Source: Planctomycetota bacterium
Lineage (GTDB): Bacteria > Planctomycetota > Planctomycetia > Isosphaerales > Isosphaeraceae
NCBI GenBank assembly: GCA_021777845.1
Contig: JAJYDB010000002.1
Location: forward strand, 1 to 48,082
DNA length: 48,082 nucleotides
Reading direction: 5' to 3'
Part shown: in pieces, positions 38,653-46,409 of the stretch
Layout of the letters: each line of letters opens with the position of its first letter
Numbering within the stretch: position 1 is the first letter of the stretch
Translations under genes and position numbers: made by a program
The notes under the pieces: generated by a model
Databases searched by the model: none
Told to the model about the DNA's origin: nothing
The model's input: only the letters and a program-made list of their open reading frames with translations

Positions 38653-39096
38653 TTGCCCGCCGCACTCGACGCCATCGCCCGCGAACTCGCCGACGCCGAC
38701 CGCCAGGAGCGGATCGAGATGTTGATCGACTTCGCGAAGAACCTCCCCCCGCTGCCCGACCGACTCGTTCCTTTGAAGGACGCAACCCATCGCGTCGAGG
38801 AATGCCAGTCGCCCGTTTATTTATTCGTGGAGGTCGACGGCGGCAAGGTTGACCTCCACGCCGACGCCCCCATCGAGGCGCCGACCGTCCGCGGCTTCGT
38901 CTCGCTGCTCGTCGAAGGCCTCGCGGGCGCGACCGTCGAAGAGGTCCTCGCCGTGCCGAACGACCTGATCGATCGGCTCGGCCTCCCGGAAATCCTCGGC
39001 ATGCTCCGCGTCAACGGCCTGAACGGCGTGCTCCGTCGCGTCAAAGCCCACACCGCCCGTGCGGCGGCCGCCGGCGCCGAGGCCGCGCGTCCCTGA
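38653..39096 (+). CDS. sufE: Cysteine desulfuration protein SufE
   Basis: 147 residues: SufE fold with IDFAKNLPPLPDRLVPLKDA and the sulfur-accepting HRVEECQSPVYLFVEV (C51), plus FVSLLVEGLAGATVEEVL and LRVNGLNGVLRRVKAHT. SufE takes persulfide from SufS and hands it to SufB. The start is TTG at 38653 with AAGGGGG 10 bases upstream; the family begins here. It follows the sulfurtransferase by 3 bases, so the two are almost certainly co-translated. No SufS is encoded in the window. Confidence 0.93.
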   Translation: MPAALDAIARELADADRQERIEMLIDFAKNLPPLPDRLVPLKDATHRVEECQSPVYLFVEVDGGKVDLHADAPIEAPTVRGFVSLLVEGLAGATVEEVLAVPNDLIDRLGLPEILGMLRVNGLNGVLRRVKAHTARAAAAGAEAARP

Positions 39097-39180
39097 GGCG
39101 AACAACCGCGTCGAAACTTCGGCCCAACGCGGACGACGCGCACCGCCGGCTCGCTCTAAATCGAGAGGATTGAGGTCTTA

Positions 39181-39495
39181 ATGTCTGACTTTCAGAGAGT
39201 TTGCGCGGCGTCGGAGCTGCCGGTCGGCGGCAAGCATCTCGCGATCGTCGACGGCCGCGCGCTCGCGCTCTTTAATGTGGGCGGCACGGCCTACGCCATC
39301 GACGACGTCTGCACGCACGACGGCGGACCGCTCGCCGAGGGCGACCTCGAAGGCTCCGAAGTCATGTGCCCGCGCCACGGCGCTCGCTTCGACGTCCGGA
39401 CCGGCAAAGCCCTCTGCATGCCCGCGTTCGAGCCGGTCGCCGTGCACGCCGTCGAGATCCGCGGCGACGACGTCTTCGTGCGGCTCGCCGACTGA
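39181..39495 (+). CDS. Rieske-type [2Fe-2S] ferredoxin
   Basis: 104 residues with the Rieske motif CTHDGGPL (C44, H46) and CPRHGARFD (C63, H66). ALCMPAFEPVAVHAVE follows as in the small soluble Rieske proteins related to biphenyl dioxygenase ferredoxins. There is no membrane anchor. Small Rieske ferredoxins occur in suf clusters of actinobacteria and planctomycetes, where they may supply electrons or act as a client. It lies 84 bases after sufE. Confidence 0.93.
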   Translation: MSDFQRVCAASELPVGGKHLAIVDGRALALFNVGGTAYAIDDVCTHDGGPLAEGDLEGSEVMCPRHGARFDVRTGKALCMPAFEPVAVHAVEIRGDDVFVRLAD

Positions 39496-39614
39496 CCTCG
39501 TTCCCGGCGCAACGACCGCGCCGCTCGCTCCGAAATCGCTCCCCGCGTTGATCTTACCTCGAATTGCCGCCTCCAGCCTTTTGCAACCGCCCGAATACGA
39601 AAGCGAGGTCCGCG

Positions 39615-39914
39615 ATGCCCGACCAAGAAACGCTTCTGGATGCCCTGCGCACCGTGAAAGATCCCGAGCTGAACGTCAACGTAGTCGACCTCGGCCTGGT
39701 CTACACCGTCGCCACCCGCGAAAGCGAAGTCGACGTTGAGATCACGCTCACCTCGCCCGCCTGCCCCGTCGGGCCGCAGATTCTCCGCGAAGCCGCCGGC
39801 GCGCTCGAAAAGGTCGAAGGCGTCACCAAAGCGAACGTCAAGCTCGTCCTCTCGCCGCCGTGGTCGCCCGACAAAATGACCGACGCCGCCCGCGACCAGC
39901 TCGGCATCTTTTGA
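39615..39914 (+). CDS. sufT: SufT-like MIP18/DUF59 family protein
   Basis: 99 residues: LLDALRTVKDPELNVNVVDL, GLVYTVATRE, ITLTSPACPVGPQI and VKLVLSPPWSPDKM are the DUF59 (MIP18) signature; the Cys in SPACP is conserved. Such proteins help mature Fe-S proteins and are the last gene of many suf operons. The ATG at 39615 has GCGAGG upstream. It closes the suf cluster; 243 bases separate it from the next gene. Confidence 0.9.
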   Translation: MPDQETLLDALRTVKDPELNVNVVDLGLVYTVATRESEVDVEITLTSPACPVGPQILREAAGALEKVEGVTKANVKLVLSPPWSPDKMTDAARDQLGIF

Positions 39915-40157
39915 GCCCCCGCGAGCCCGCCGATCCCCCAACCCCGCACCCTGCGCGTGTTGACTGGAGGCCACAACGCCGGGCTGTGCACCCGCTGCAA
40001 GATTGAGGCTTGCCGAGCCCGCTCGGTTTGCGTTAATCTATTCAGTGTGGGAATCCGCAGCAGCCGCGACGTCGACCCGGGGACGAACCCGCGCCCGCCG
40101 CGATCCGTCAGGCTCGATTCGCCGCCCGCGAACTCTTTAGGTTGGAGGCCCCGCTCG

Positions 40158-41642
40158 ATGCCCCGCCGCAATTTGTACGCCGTCGCGCTGGTTGCGCTCG
40201 TCTGGGTGCTTTGCCGGCAGGCCACGCAAGCCGCCAAGCCCAAAGACGAAATGATGGAAATGTATGGCTTGTTCGTCGACGCCGTCGAACAGGTCGAGAC
40301 CAACTACGTCCGGCCGGTCTCGCGTCGCGAGTTGCTCGAGAGCGCCCTCAACGGCATGCTGCATAACCTCGACCCGCACTCGTCCTTTATCAACACCAGC
40401 GAGTGGAAACAGTTCCGTCGCCAAATCGAAGGCCGTTTCGGCGGCATCGGCATCCAGGTCGGCTTCGACCCCGACTTCTCCCGCCTCAAAGTCATGGCTC
40501 CAATGGTCGGCACCCCCGCCTACGACGCCGGCATCCTCGCGGGCGACATCATCCTCGAAATCGACGGCCAAACGACCGAGGGCATGACCATCGAGAAGGC
40601 CATCGAGGTCTTACAAGGCGGGCCCGGCACCCCGGTGAAGTTGACCGTCCTCCACGAGGGGAGCAACTCGCCCGAAACCCTCACCATGAACCGCGCGATC
40701 ATCGACGTCCCCAGCGTCCTCGGCGACCACCGCAAGCCCGACGACCACTGGGACTTCATGCTCGACCGCGATAAAAAGATCGGCTACATCCGCATCTCGA
40801 GCTTCATCCAGAACACGACGCAAGAGCTGAAAGCCGCTCTCGACGAGCTCAGGCAAGAAGGCATGAAAGGGCTCGTCCTCGACCTCCGCGACGACCCGGG
40901 CGGCCTCCTGAGCGCGGCGGTCGAAGTTTCGGACCTCTTCCTCGAAGACGGTAAAATCGTCAGCACGAAGGGACGGAACAGCCCCGAGCGGATCTTCTCC
41001 GCCCACAAAGACGGCACCTACACCGATTTCCCGATGGTCGTAATGGTCAACGAAAGCACCGCGTCGGCGGCGGAAATCGTCTCCGCGGCGCTCCAAGATC
41101 ACAAGCGGGCCGCGATCGTCGGCCAACGCTCGTTCGGTAAGGGCTCGGTGCAGAATATCCTCGACCTCGAGGACGGCAAGAGCGTTCTGAAACTCACCAT
41201 CGCCACCTACTGGCGTCCGTCGGGCAAGAACATCCACCGGTTTAAGAACGCGAAGGAATCGGACGAGTGGGGCGTCTCTCCCGATAAGGGCCTCGAAGTC
41301 AAACTGACTCCGAAGGAACACCTTGACTGGGCCCTGGCTCGTCAGCGTCGCGATATGGTCGCGTTCGGCAAGAAAAAGCCCGATGCTGCCGCGGAGTCGC
41401 CGAAAAAGGAAGCCGAGTCCAAGAAGGACGCCCTCAAAAAGAACGCCGACCAAACGAGAGCGCAGCCGGCGACCGACAAGAAGGCCGACGACAAGAAGGC
41501 CGACGCGTCCAAGGAGAAGAAGCTCGTGAACCCGGTTCGCGACCATTCCCCGAAGCCGTTCAAGGACCTCGTCCTTGAGAAGGCGGTGTCGGTGTTGAAC
41601 GGTAAAATGACCGAGGCGGCGTCGTCGGCGAAGGCGAAATGA
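40158..41642 (+). CDS. S41 family C-terminal processing protease
   Basis: 494 residues. Signal-like helix RNLYAVALVALVWVLCRQAT at the start, then a PDZ domain (about 95-180, GIGIQVGFDPDFSRLKVMAP). The S41 core has the expected serine S303 in NESTASAAEI and lysine K328 in RSFGKGSVQN, 25 residues apart as in CtpB. A Lys/Ala/Asp-rich tail of about 90 residues follows (KKADDKKADASKEKK). It acts in the periplasm or at the outer side of the inner membrane on C-termini of proteins. GGAGG lies 9 bases before ATG 40158, preferred to an upstream frame reaching 39957. Confidence 0.92.
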   Translation: MPRRNLYAVALVALVWVLCRQATQAAKPKDEMMEMYGLFVDAVEQVETNYVRPVSRRELLESALNGMLHNLDPHSSFINTSEWKQFRRQIEGRFGGIGIQVGFDPDFSRLKVMAPMVGTPAYDAGILAGDIILEIDGQTTEGMTIEKAIEVLQGGPGTPVKLTVLHEGSNSPETLTMNRAIIDVPSVLGDHRKPDDHWDFMLDRDKKIGYIRISSFIQNTTQELKAALDELRQEGMKGLVLDLRDDPGGLLSAAVEVSDLFLEDGKIVSTKGRNSPERIFSAHKDGTYTDFPMVVMVNESTASAAEIVSAALQDHKRAAIVGQRSFGKGSVQNILDLEDGKSVLKLTIATYWRPSGKNIHRFKNAKESDEWGVSPDKGLEVKLTPKEHLDWALARQRRDMVAFGKKKPDAAAESPKKEAESKKDALKKNADQTRAQPATDKKADDKKADASKEKKLVNPVRDHSPKPFKDLVLEKAVSVLNGKMTEAASSAKAK

Positions 41643-41679
41643 CCCGAACGCCGCGGCCTCGGAAGGGACCGGCCGTCCC

Positions 41680-42810
41680 ATGACTTGCGCCTTGGCGGAC
41701 CCCAGCGGCGCGACGGGCGCGTCCGGCCGCCTCATGTTGGCGATCGAAACGACTTGCGACGAAACCGGTGCGGCGGTGCTTGAGCTCCCGCCGTCGCCGG
41801 CTCGTCAAGTCCCGCGCGTGCTGTCGAACGTCGTCGCCTCGCAGATCGAGATCCACGAACGATTTGGCGGCGTTGTGCCTGAAATGGCGTCGCGCGAGCA
41901 CTTGCGACGCATCCTGCCCGTGATCGATGAAGCCTTGCGTCGCGCCGGCGTTGCTCCCGACGATCTCGCCGCGCTGGCCGTTGCGACGCGTCCCGGGCTC
42001 GTCGGCTCGCTCGTGGTCGGGCTCACCGCCGCGAAGGCGCTCGCGAGTGGGCTCGAGATCCCCCTCGTTGCCTTCGACCACCTTGAAGGACACCTCTACG
42101 CCTGCCGACTCGCGTTCCCGGATCGCGACGTTTATCCGAGCCTTGGGCTGGTTGTATCCGGCGGGCACACCAGCCTTTACGCCTGCCGAGGGCCGGTCGA
42201 CGCCGAACTTCTCGGCGGTACGCTCGACGACGCCGCGGGCGAGGCTTTTGACAAAGTGGCGGGACTGCTCGGACTGGGCTATCCCGGCGGACCGGCGATC
42301 GAGCGCGCTGCGCGGACCGGCAACCCGCGTGCTTACGCCTTCCCCCGCGCCTTTCTCCACGACGACCGGCTTTCTTTTAGCTTCTCCGGCCTGAAAACGG
42401 CGGTTCTCTACGCCCTGCGCGGTCAAAATCAGACCGCCGCGACTCCGCCCCCGGACCCGCAAACTGTCGCCGACATCGCCGCGAGCTTTCAGGAAGCAGC
42501 CGTCGACGCGCTCGTCGGCAAAACACGGCAGGCGCTCCGTCGCTTCGGGTTCGCGCGACTCAGCGTCGGCGGCGGGGTCGCCGCGAACGCCAGATTCCGC
42601 GCGCGGCTCGCCCAACTCTGCGACGAGGAGCAGGTTGAACTGCTCATCCCTCCGCTCTGGCTCTGCACCGACAACGCCGCGATGGGTGCCGTCGCCTTCG
42701 AGAAGCTCGCGCGCGGAGACATCGCCCCGCTCGATATCGACGTCGAGGCCGGACTCGTGCGCGACCGCCGCAAGGGGCCCTCGCCGACCGCTCAAACCGC
42801 CGCCGACTAA
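41680..42810 (+). CDS. tsaD: tRNA N6-adenosine threonylcarbamoyltransferase TsaD
   Basis: Transfers the threonylcarbamoyl group to A37 of ANN-decoding tRNAs (t6A). 376 residues with the ASKHA fold: LAIETTCDETGAAVLE, VVPEMASREHLRRI and the metal-binding HLEGHLYACR (H134, H138). GLVVSGGHTSLYA, GEAFDKVAGLLGLGYPGGP, SVGGGVAANARFR and CTDNAAMGA complete the signature. Start ATG 41680 adds about 18 residues ahead of the conserved first strand; internal ATG 41734 is an alternative. It lies 38 bases after the S41 protease. Confidence 0.95.
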   Translation: MTCALADPSGATGASGRLMLAIETTCDETGAAVLELPPSPARQVPRVLSNVVASQIEIHERFGGVVPEMASREHLRRILPVIDEALRRAGVAPDDLAALAVATRPGLVGSLVVGLTAAKALASGLEIPLVAFDHLEGHLYACRLAFPDRDVYPSLGLVVSGGHTSLYACRGPVDAELLGGTLDDAAGEAFDKVAGLLGLGYPGGPAIERAARTGNPRAYAFPRAFLHDDRLSFSFSGLKTAVLYALRGQNQTAATPPPDPQTVADIAASFQEAAVDALVGKTRQALRRFGFARLSVGGGVAANARFRARLAQLCDEEQVELLIPPLWLCTDNAAMGAVAFEKLARGDIAPLDIDVEAGLVRDRRKGPSPTAQTAAD

Positions 42811-42825
42811 AGACTTGCGGCTTGA

Positions 42826-43005
42826 TTACGCGGGCTTGCGGCGACTCAGCGTGGTCAGATTCGCCCCGCGGCCGCCCTGTGCGAAGGTCGACTGCTGTCG
42901 GCTGAGCTGCCGCTTGCGTTCGAGCGCAAGGTGGTCTGCCTCGGGCACCGCCGCTTCCTCACGGGACATCGTCCCCTGTCGATAATCCGTCTGATCGTTC
43001 GGCAT
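42826..43005 (-). CDS. Small hypothetical protein
   Basis: 59 residues, hydrophilic, starting MPNDQTDYRQGTMSREE and ending GANLTTLSRRKPA. A GAGG site lies about 11 bases before the ATG at 43005. Gln/Arg-rich with no membrane segment or known motif. It is convergent with tsaD (15 bases) and divergent from the HAD gene. Charge pattern and the neat fit between neighbours favour a real gene. Confidence 0.45.
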   Translation of the reverse strand: MPNDQTDYRQGTMSREEAAVPEADHLALERKRQLSRQQSTFAQGGRGANLTTLSRRKPA

Positions 43006-43202
43006 CGTCTCAGACCTCAATCAGGTACCCCAGGAAGTCCAAACCGAGACACTGCGTCGCCAAAACCCCAGGGCCTTCCCTCTTTAAACCATACGTCCAC
43101 AATGAGATTATGGGCCGTCGATTTTCGAGTACGTCGCGCCCCCCTTCCGTCCAACGTCGACGGGCGAAGCCGGTATTCGTCTTATCGGAGTACGCGAGCG
43201 CG

Positions 43203-43925
43203 ATGTTGAACAATCCGAGCGGTCAGCCGGTGCAAGGCATCATCTTTGACGCCGTCGGCACCTTGATCGAGCCCGAACCGCCCGTGCTGATCGCCTATCT
43301 TAACGCGGCACGCCGACAGAACATCCAACTCGACCCCCACACGGTCCGCGACCGCTACCGAGCCGCGTTCCATCGACAAGAAAACCAAGACTTCCGCGGT
43401 CCCCTCGCCACCGACGAAGCGACCGAACGCAGACGCTGGCGGAGGATCGTCGCCGAGGCTCTCCCCGAAATCCCCGACCTCAACCTCGCCTTCGACGAGC
43501 TCTGGATCCACTTCGGCAAGCCCGAATCCTGGCGGCTCTACGACGACGTCCCCGATGCCCTCAACCGACTTGCGAATGCGGGAATCCCGTTTTGCATCGC
43601 CTCAAATTTTGACGCGCGGCTGCGTTCGGTCGTCGAGGGACTGCCGGCTTTGGCGAGATTTGCACCTTCGCTTAATATTTCCACCGAGGTCGGCCGTCGC
43701 AAACCGCACCGCGCGCTTTACGAGGCGGCGCGATCGAGCCTCGGGATCGACTCCGCGGAGGCGGTGTTGTGCGTGGGCGACGACCCTGAGAACGACCTCA
43801 TGGGACCTCTGCGTGCAGGTTATCAGGCGCTCTTGATCGACCGTCGCGGACATCACCCCGAATTCAGCCCGAGCACGAATTCACTGACCGCGCTCGCGGA
43901 TCACCTGACGACACCGAGTTGCTAA
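43203..43925 (+). CDS. HAD superfamily hydrolase (REG-2/HDHD3-like)
   Basis: 240 residues. Motif I reads IIFDAVGTLIEPE (nucleophile D16; the second Asp is Val, as is usual in the REG-2/HDHD3-like group), motif II FCIASNFDARLR, motif III EVGRRKPHRALYEAA and motif IV LCVGDDPENDLMGPLRAG. A helical cap lies between. The substrate is unknown. The ATG at 43203 is preferred over an extension to 43110 because the conserved strand begins 12 residues in. It is convergent with lpxI, 18 bases apart. Confidence 0.82.
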   Translation: MLNNPSGQPVQGIIFDAVGTLIEPEPPVLIAYLNAARRQNIQLDPHTVRDRYRAAFHRQENQDFRGPLATDEATERRRWRRIVAEALPEIPDLNLAFDELWIHFGKPESWRLYDDVPDALNRLANAGIPFCIASNFDARLRSVVEGLPALARFAPSLNISTEVGRRKPHRALYEAARSSLGIDSAEAVLCVGDDPENDLMGPLRAGYQALLIDRRGHHPEFSPSTNSLTALADHLTTPSC

Positions 43926-43943
43926 CTTAAGCCGCGAAGGCGA

Positions 43944-44855
43944 TTAAGAGACGGCCGAGGCCGCTTCGTCCTCGTGCAAGGCGACGATCGAGAGCCCGAG
44001 TTTGTCGGCGAGCGCGACGACTTCGGGCTGGTCGACGACGATGGTCTTATCGGCCTCGATGGCGAGCACCCGCGCCCGCGCCTGGTGGAGGTTTTGGATC
44101 GTGGCGACGCCGACCGTGGGGACGTCGAACCTCATGTCCTGGTGCGGTTTAGCGACTTTCACGAGGGTCCAGCCGCCGGCGCGGCAGAGGACGCCGGCGC
44201 GTTCGATGCAGCGGTCGGTCCCCTCGATCGCCTCGACGGCGAGCGCCGCGCGCTCCTTCACCGCGACCGACTGGCCGACGTCGAGCCGCCCCATTTCCTT
44301 CGCGAGCGTCCAGCCGAACGAGACGTCGCGGAACTCGGCGGGGGTCGGCTTCCTCCGCGTTAATATTCCTGTTTTCACGAGCAGCTCCGGGCAATAATCG
44401 AGCGCCGAGTCGAACGTCATGCCGTCGCGTTCGAACTCGGCGATCACACCGAGCAGGATCGAGTCGTCGCGTTTGTCCTCGCGACAGGTTCGATACCACA
44501 TGTGGATCATCCGGGGGTCCGGCCACAATTGCACGAACCGCCAAGGGGTGTACATCACGCTTTTCGTGACCTTCCCCGCCATCACGATCCGGCTGATTTT
44601 CCGGCGTCGGAACGCACGAATCATGCCGCCGAGCTTCGAAACGCCCACGAGCTCGAAGCTCTCGCAGAGGTCGCGCAACTGCTCGGACGCCTCGTATTTC
44701 ACCCCGACGCAGGCGACCCTCAGCCCCTGTCGAGCCGCCGCTTCCGCGAACAGAATCGGGAACCGCCCGCTCCCCGCGAGCAGGCCGATCGCCCCGCTCC
44801 GGACCGGCCGCGACGTCAAACTCGAACCAAGTTCACAAGTCGCGAGTCTGTTCAT
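43944..44855 (-). CDS. lpxI: UDP-2,3-diacylglucosamine pyrophosphatase LpxI
   Basis: Hydrolyses UDP-2,3-diacylglucosamine to lipid X and UMP in lipid A synthesis, the alternative to LpxH. 303 residues with IGLLAGSGRFPILFAEAAAR, ISRIVMAGKVTKS, DDSILLGVIAEFERDGM, GVLTRR-type GILTRRKPT, MGRLDVGQSVAVKERAALAV, EAIEGTDRCIERAG, VKVAKPHQDMRFDVPTVGV and TIVVDQPEVVALAD, all typical of LpxI. It follows lpxD by 76 bases on the same strand. It supports the presence of an outer membrane with lipid A. Confidence 0.94.
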   Translation of the reverse strand: MNRLATCELGSSLTSRPVRSGAIGLLAGSGRFPILFAEAAARQGLRVACVGVKYEASEQLRDLCESFELVGVSKLGGMIRAFRRRKISRIVMAGKVTKSVMYTPWRFVQLWPDPRMIHMWYRTCREDKRDDSILLGVIAEFERDGMTFDSALDYCPELLVKTGILTRRKPTPAEFRDVSFGWTLAKEMGRLDVGQSVAVKERAALAVEAIEGTDRCIERAGVLCRAGGWTLVKVAKPHQDMRFDVPTVGVATIQNLHQARARVLAIEADKTIVVDQPEVVALADKLGLSIVALHEDEAASAVS

Positions 44856-44931
44856 TGTGTCGCTTAAATAGCACCAAGAGTCCTCGCCGCACGCGGTCGC
44901 AACCCCGGCGACCCTCGCCTCGAGGTCGTTT

Positions 44932-46011
44932 TTAAAAGCCGGTCGGGTCGTCGTGCTCGTCGGAGGGATGCGAGAGCGCCGCGGTCAGCACGGCAACCTG
45001 CGCGGCGAGTTCCCGGAGCTGCCGGTGCATCTCGGGCAGACGCGCGATCATCTGGAAGATCCGCCTCTGTTCGCGGACCGGAATCGCAGGCGACCCCAGC
45101 ACCTGCTGCCCCGTCGGCACGTTCCGATGCACCCCCGCCTGCGCCCCGATCAGCACCTTCTCGCCGATCTCGGTCTTGTCCTTGATCCCGGCCTGCCCGC
45201 CCATCACCACGTAGTCGCCGGTCTTGCAGCTCCCCGCGATCCCAACCTGACCGCAAAGCAGGTTGTGCTTGCCGATCTGATTGTTGTGACCGATCATCAC
45301 CAGGTTGTCGATCTTGGTCCCCTCGCCGATCCGGGTCACCTCGAAAGTCGCACGATCCACCGTGCAATTCGCCCCGATCTCGACGTCGTCGCCCACCACA
45401 ACCCCGCCCGTCTGCGGCACCTTGACGTGCCGGCCCTCAATCATCCGATACCCAAAGCCGTCGCCGCCCAAAATCGTCCCCGCGTGCACCTCGACCCGAT
45501 CGCCCAGCACCACGTCGGGATACAACACCACGTTCGGATGCAACACCACGCCCCGCCCCAACTTGCAACGCTCACGCACCACCACTCCCGGGTAAAGCGT
45601 GCAGTCATCGCCTATTTCAACGTCCTCGCCAAGAAAGGCGAAGGCGTGCACCGCGACGTTCTGGCCTAATCGTACCGTCCCGGATACGCAAGCCCGCGGG
45701 TCGACGCCGCTCCAGCGTCGCGTCTCGACCCCCGCCAGATGCGTCCGCACCGCCAGGAACGCCATGATCGGGTCGTCAACCTCGATCACCGGGATCGGCT
45801 CGGCCGGCGCGCCCCCCTTGAAGTGCGGCCCGACAATCGCCGCCGTCGCCGGAGAGGCGCGGAGCAGCTTCGCGTAACGTTCGTTCTCAATAAAGGTTAT
45901 ATCGCCCGGACCGGCTTCGGCCACAGGCCGTGCCGACCGAATGATCACGCTCCCGTCGCCGACGACCTTGCCCCGCACCAGCGCCGCGAGCTGCTCTAGA
46001 GTGGCGACCAC
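44932..46011 (-). CDS. lpxD: UDP-3-O-acylglucosamine N-acyltransferase LpxD
   Basis: Adds the N-linked acyl chain in lipid A synthesis. About 359 residues: uridine-binding N-terminal domain (TLEQLAALVRGKVVGDGS, AGPGDITFIENERYAKLL), then a left-handed beta helix of hexapeptide repeats (VRLGQNVAVHAFAFLGEDVE, LYPDVVLGDRVEVHAGTILG, DDVEIGANCTVDRATF) and a helical C-terminus. The likely catalytic His is in MIGHNNQIG. The start chosen is GTG at 46011, with AAAGGA (46020-46025) 8 bases upstream and a position matching the family's first strand. ATG 46053 or TTG 46170 would add residues without a ribosome binding site. It forms an operon with lpxI. Confidence 0.93.
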   Translation of the reverse strand: MVATLEQLAALVRGKVVGDGSVIIRSARPVAEAGPGDITFIENERYAKLLRASPATAAIVGPHFKGGAPAEPIPVIEVDDPIMAFLAVRTHLAGVETRRWSGVDPRACVSGTVRLGQNVAVHAFAFLGEDVEIGDDCTLYPGVVVRERCKLGRGVVLHPNVVLYPDVVLGDRVEVHAGTILGGDGFGYRMIEGRHVKVPQTGGVVVGDDVEIGANCTVDRATFEVTRIGEGTKIDNLVMIGHNNQIGKHNLLCGQVGIAGSCKTGDYVVMGGQAGIKDKTEIGEKVLIGAQAGVHRNVPTGQQVLGSPAIPVREQRRIFQMIARLPEMHRQLRELAAQVAVLTAALSHPSDEHDDPTGF

Positions 46012-46409
46012 GAGCGTTGTCCTTTCGTCCTTGAAAGGCGCCGGGGCGACCATTGGCGACCCGCGAACGAGCCGAGGGTTGCTACGCGGAAGGGCGCCCG
46101 CGATGACCCGGTCTACCCTTCCATGGGTCCGGATCACCTTGTCTCTAATCCATAGTGGGAAAATCGGCAAGATCGACTCTCGGATTCAATGCTTCGCCCT
46201 CCGGCGCTCAAACCCGTCCAAAACCCCCCGCGACCTACCCCCAAACCCCCCGACCAAACCACCCCCAAACCACGCGCCCACCCCGCCCACACCCGCTTTC
46301 CCGTTGCGGACTCGTCGCGGGCGGATGTACCATAACCACCCGAACCCGGTCGCGACTCTTGTCGACGCGCCCCCGCAAAATACCGCGCATTGAAGGTGAC
46401 TCCCGAGTC
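46012..46409. other. Divergent region between lpxD and ffh
   Basis: 398 bases between the two start codons. It contains a C-rich (plus strand) tract listed separately and no credible gene. Promoters for both genes should lie here, but no consensus pair stands out. Confidence 0.4.
46224..46266 (-). other. Potential G-quadruplex tract on the minus strand
   Basis: On the minus strand four runs of 5-6 G (46224-46229, 46238-46242, 46246-46251, 46262-46266) are separated by 8, 3 and 10 bases. The tract lies upstream of both divergent genes and could form a G-quadruplex in DNA, or in RNA of an lpxD leader if transcription starts upstream of it. Confidence 0.45.
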
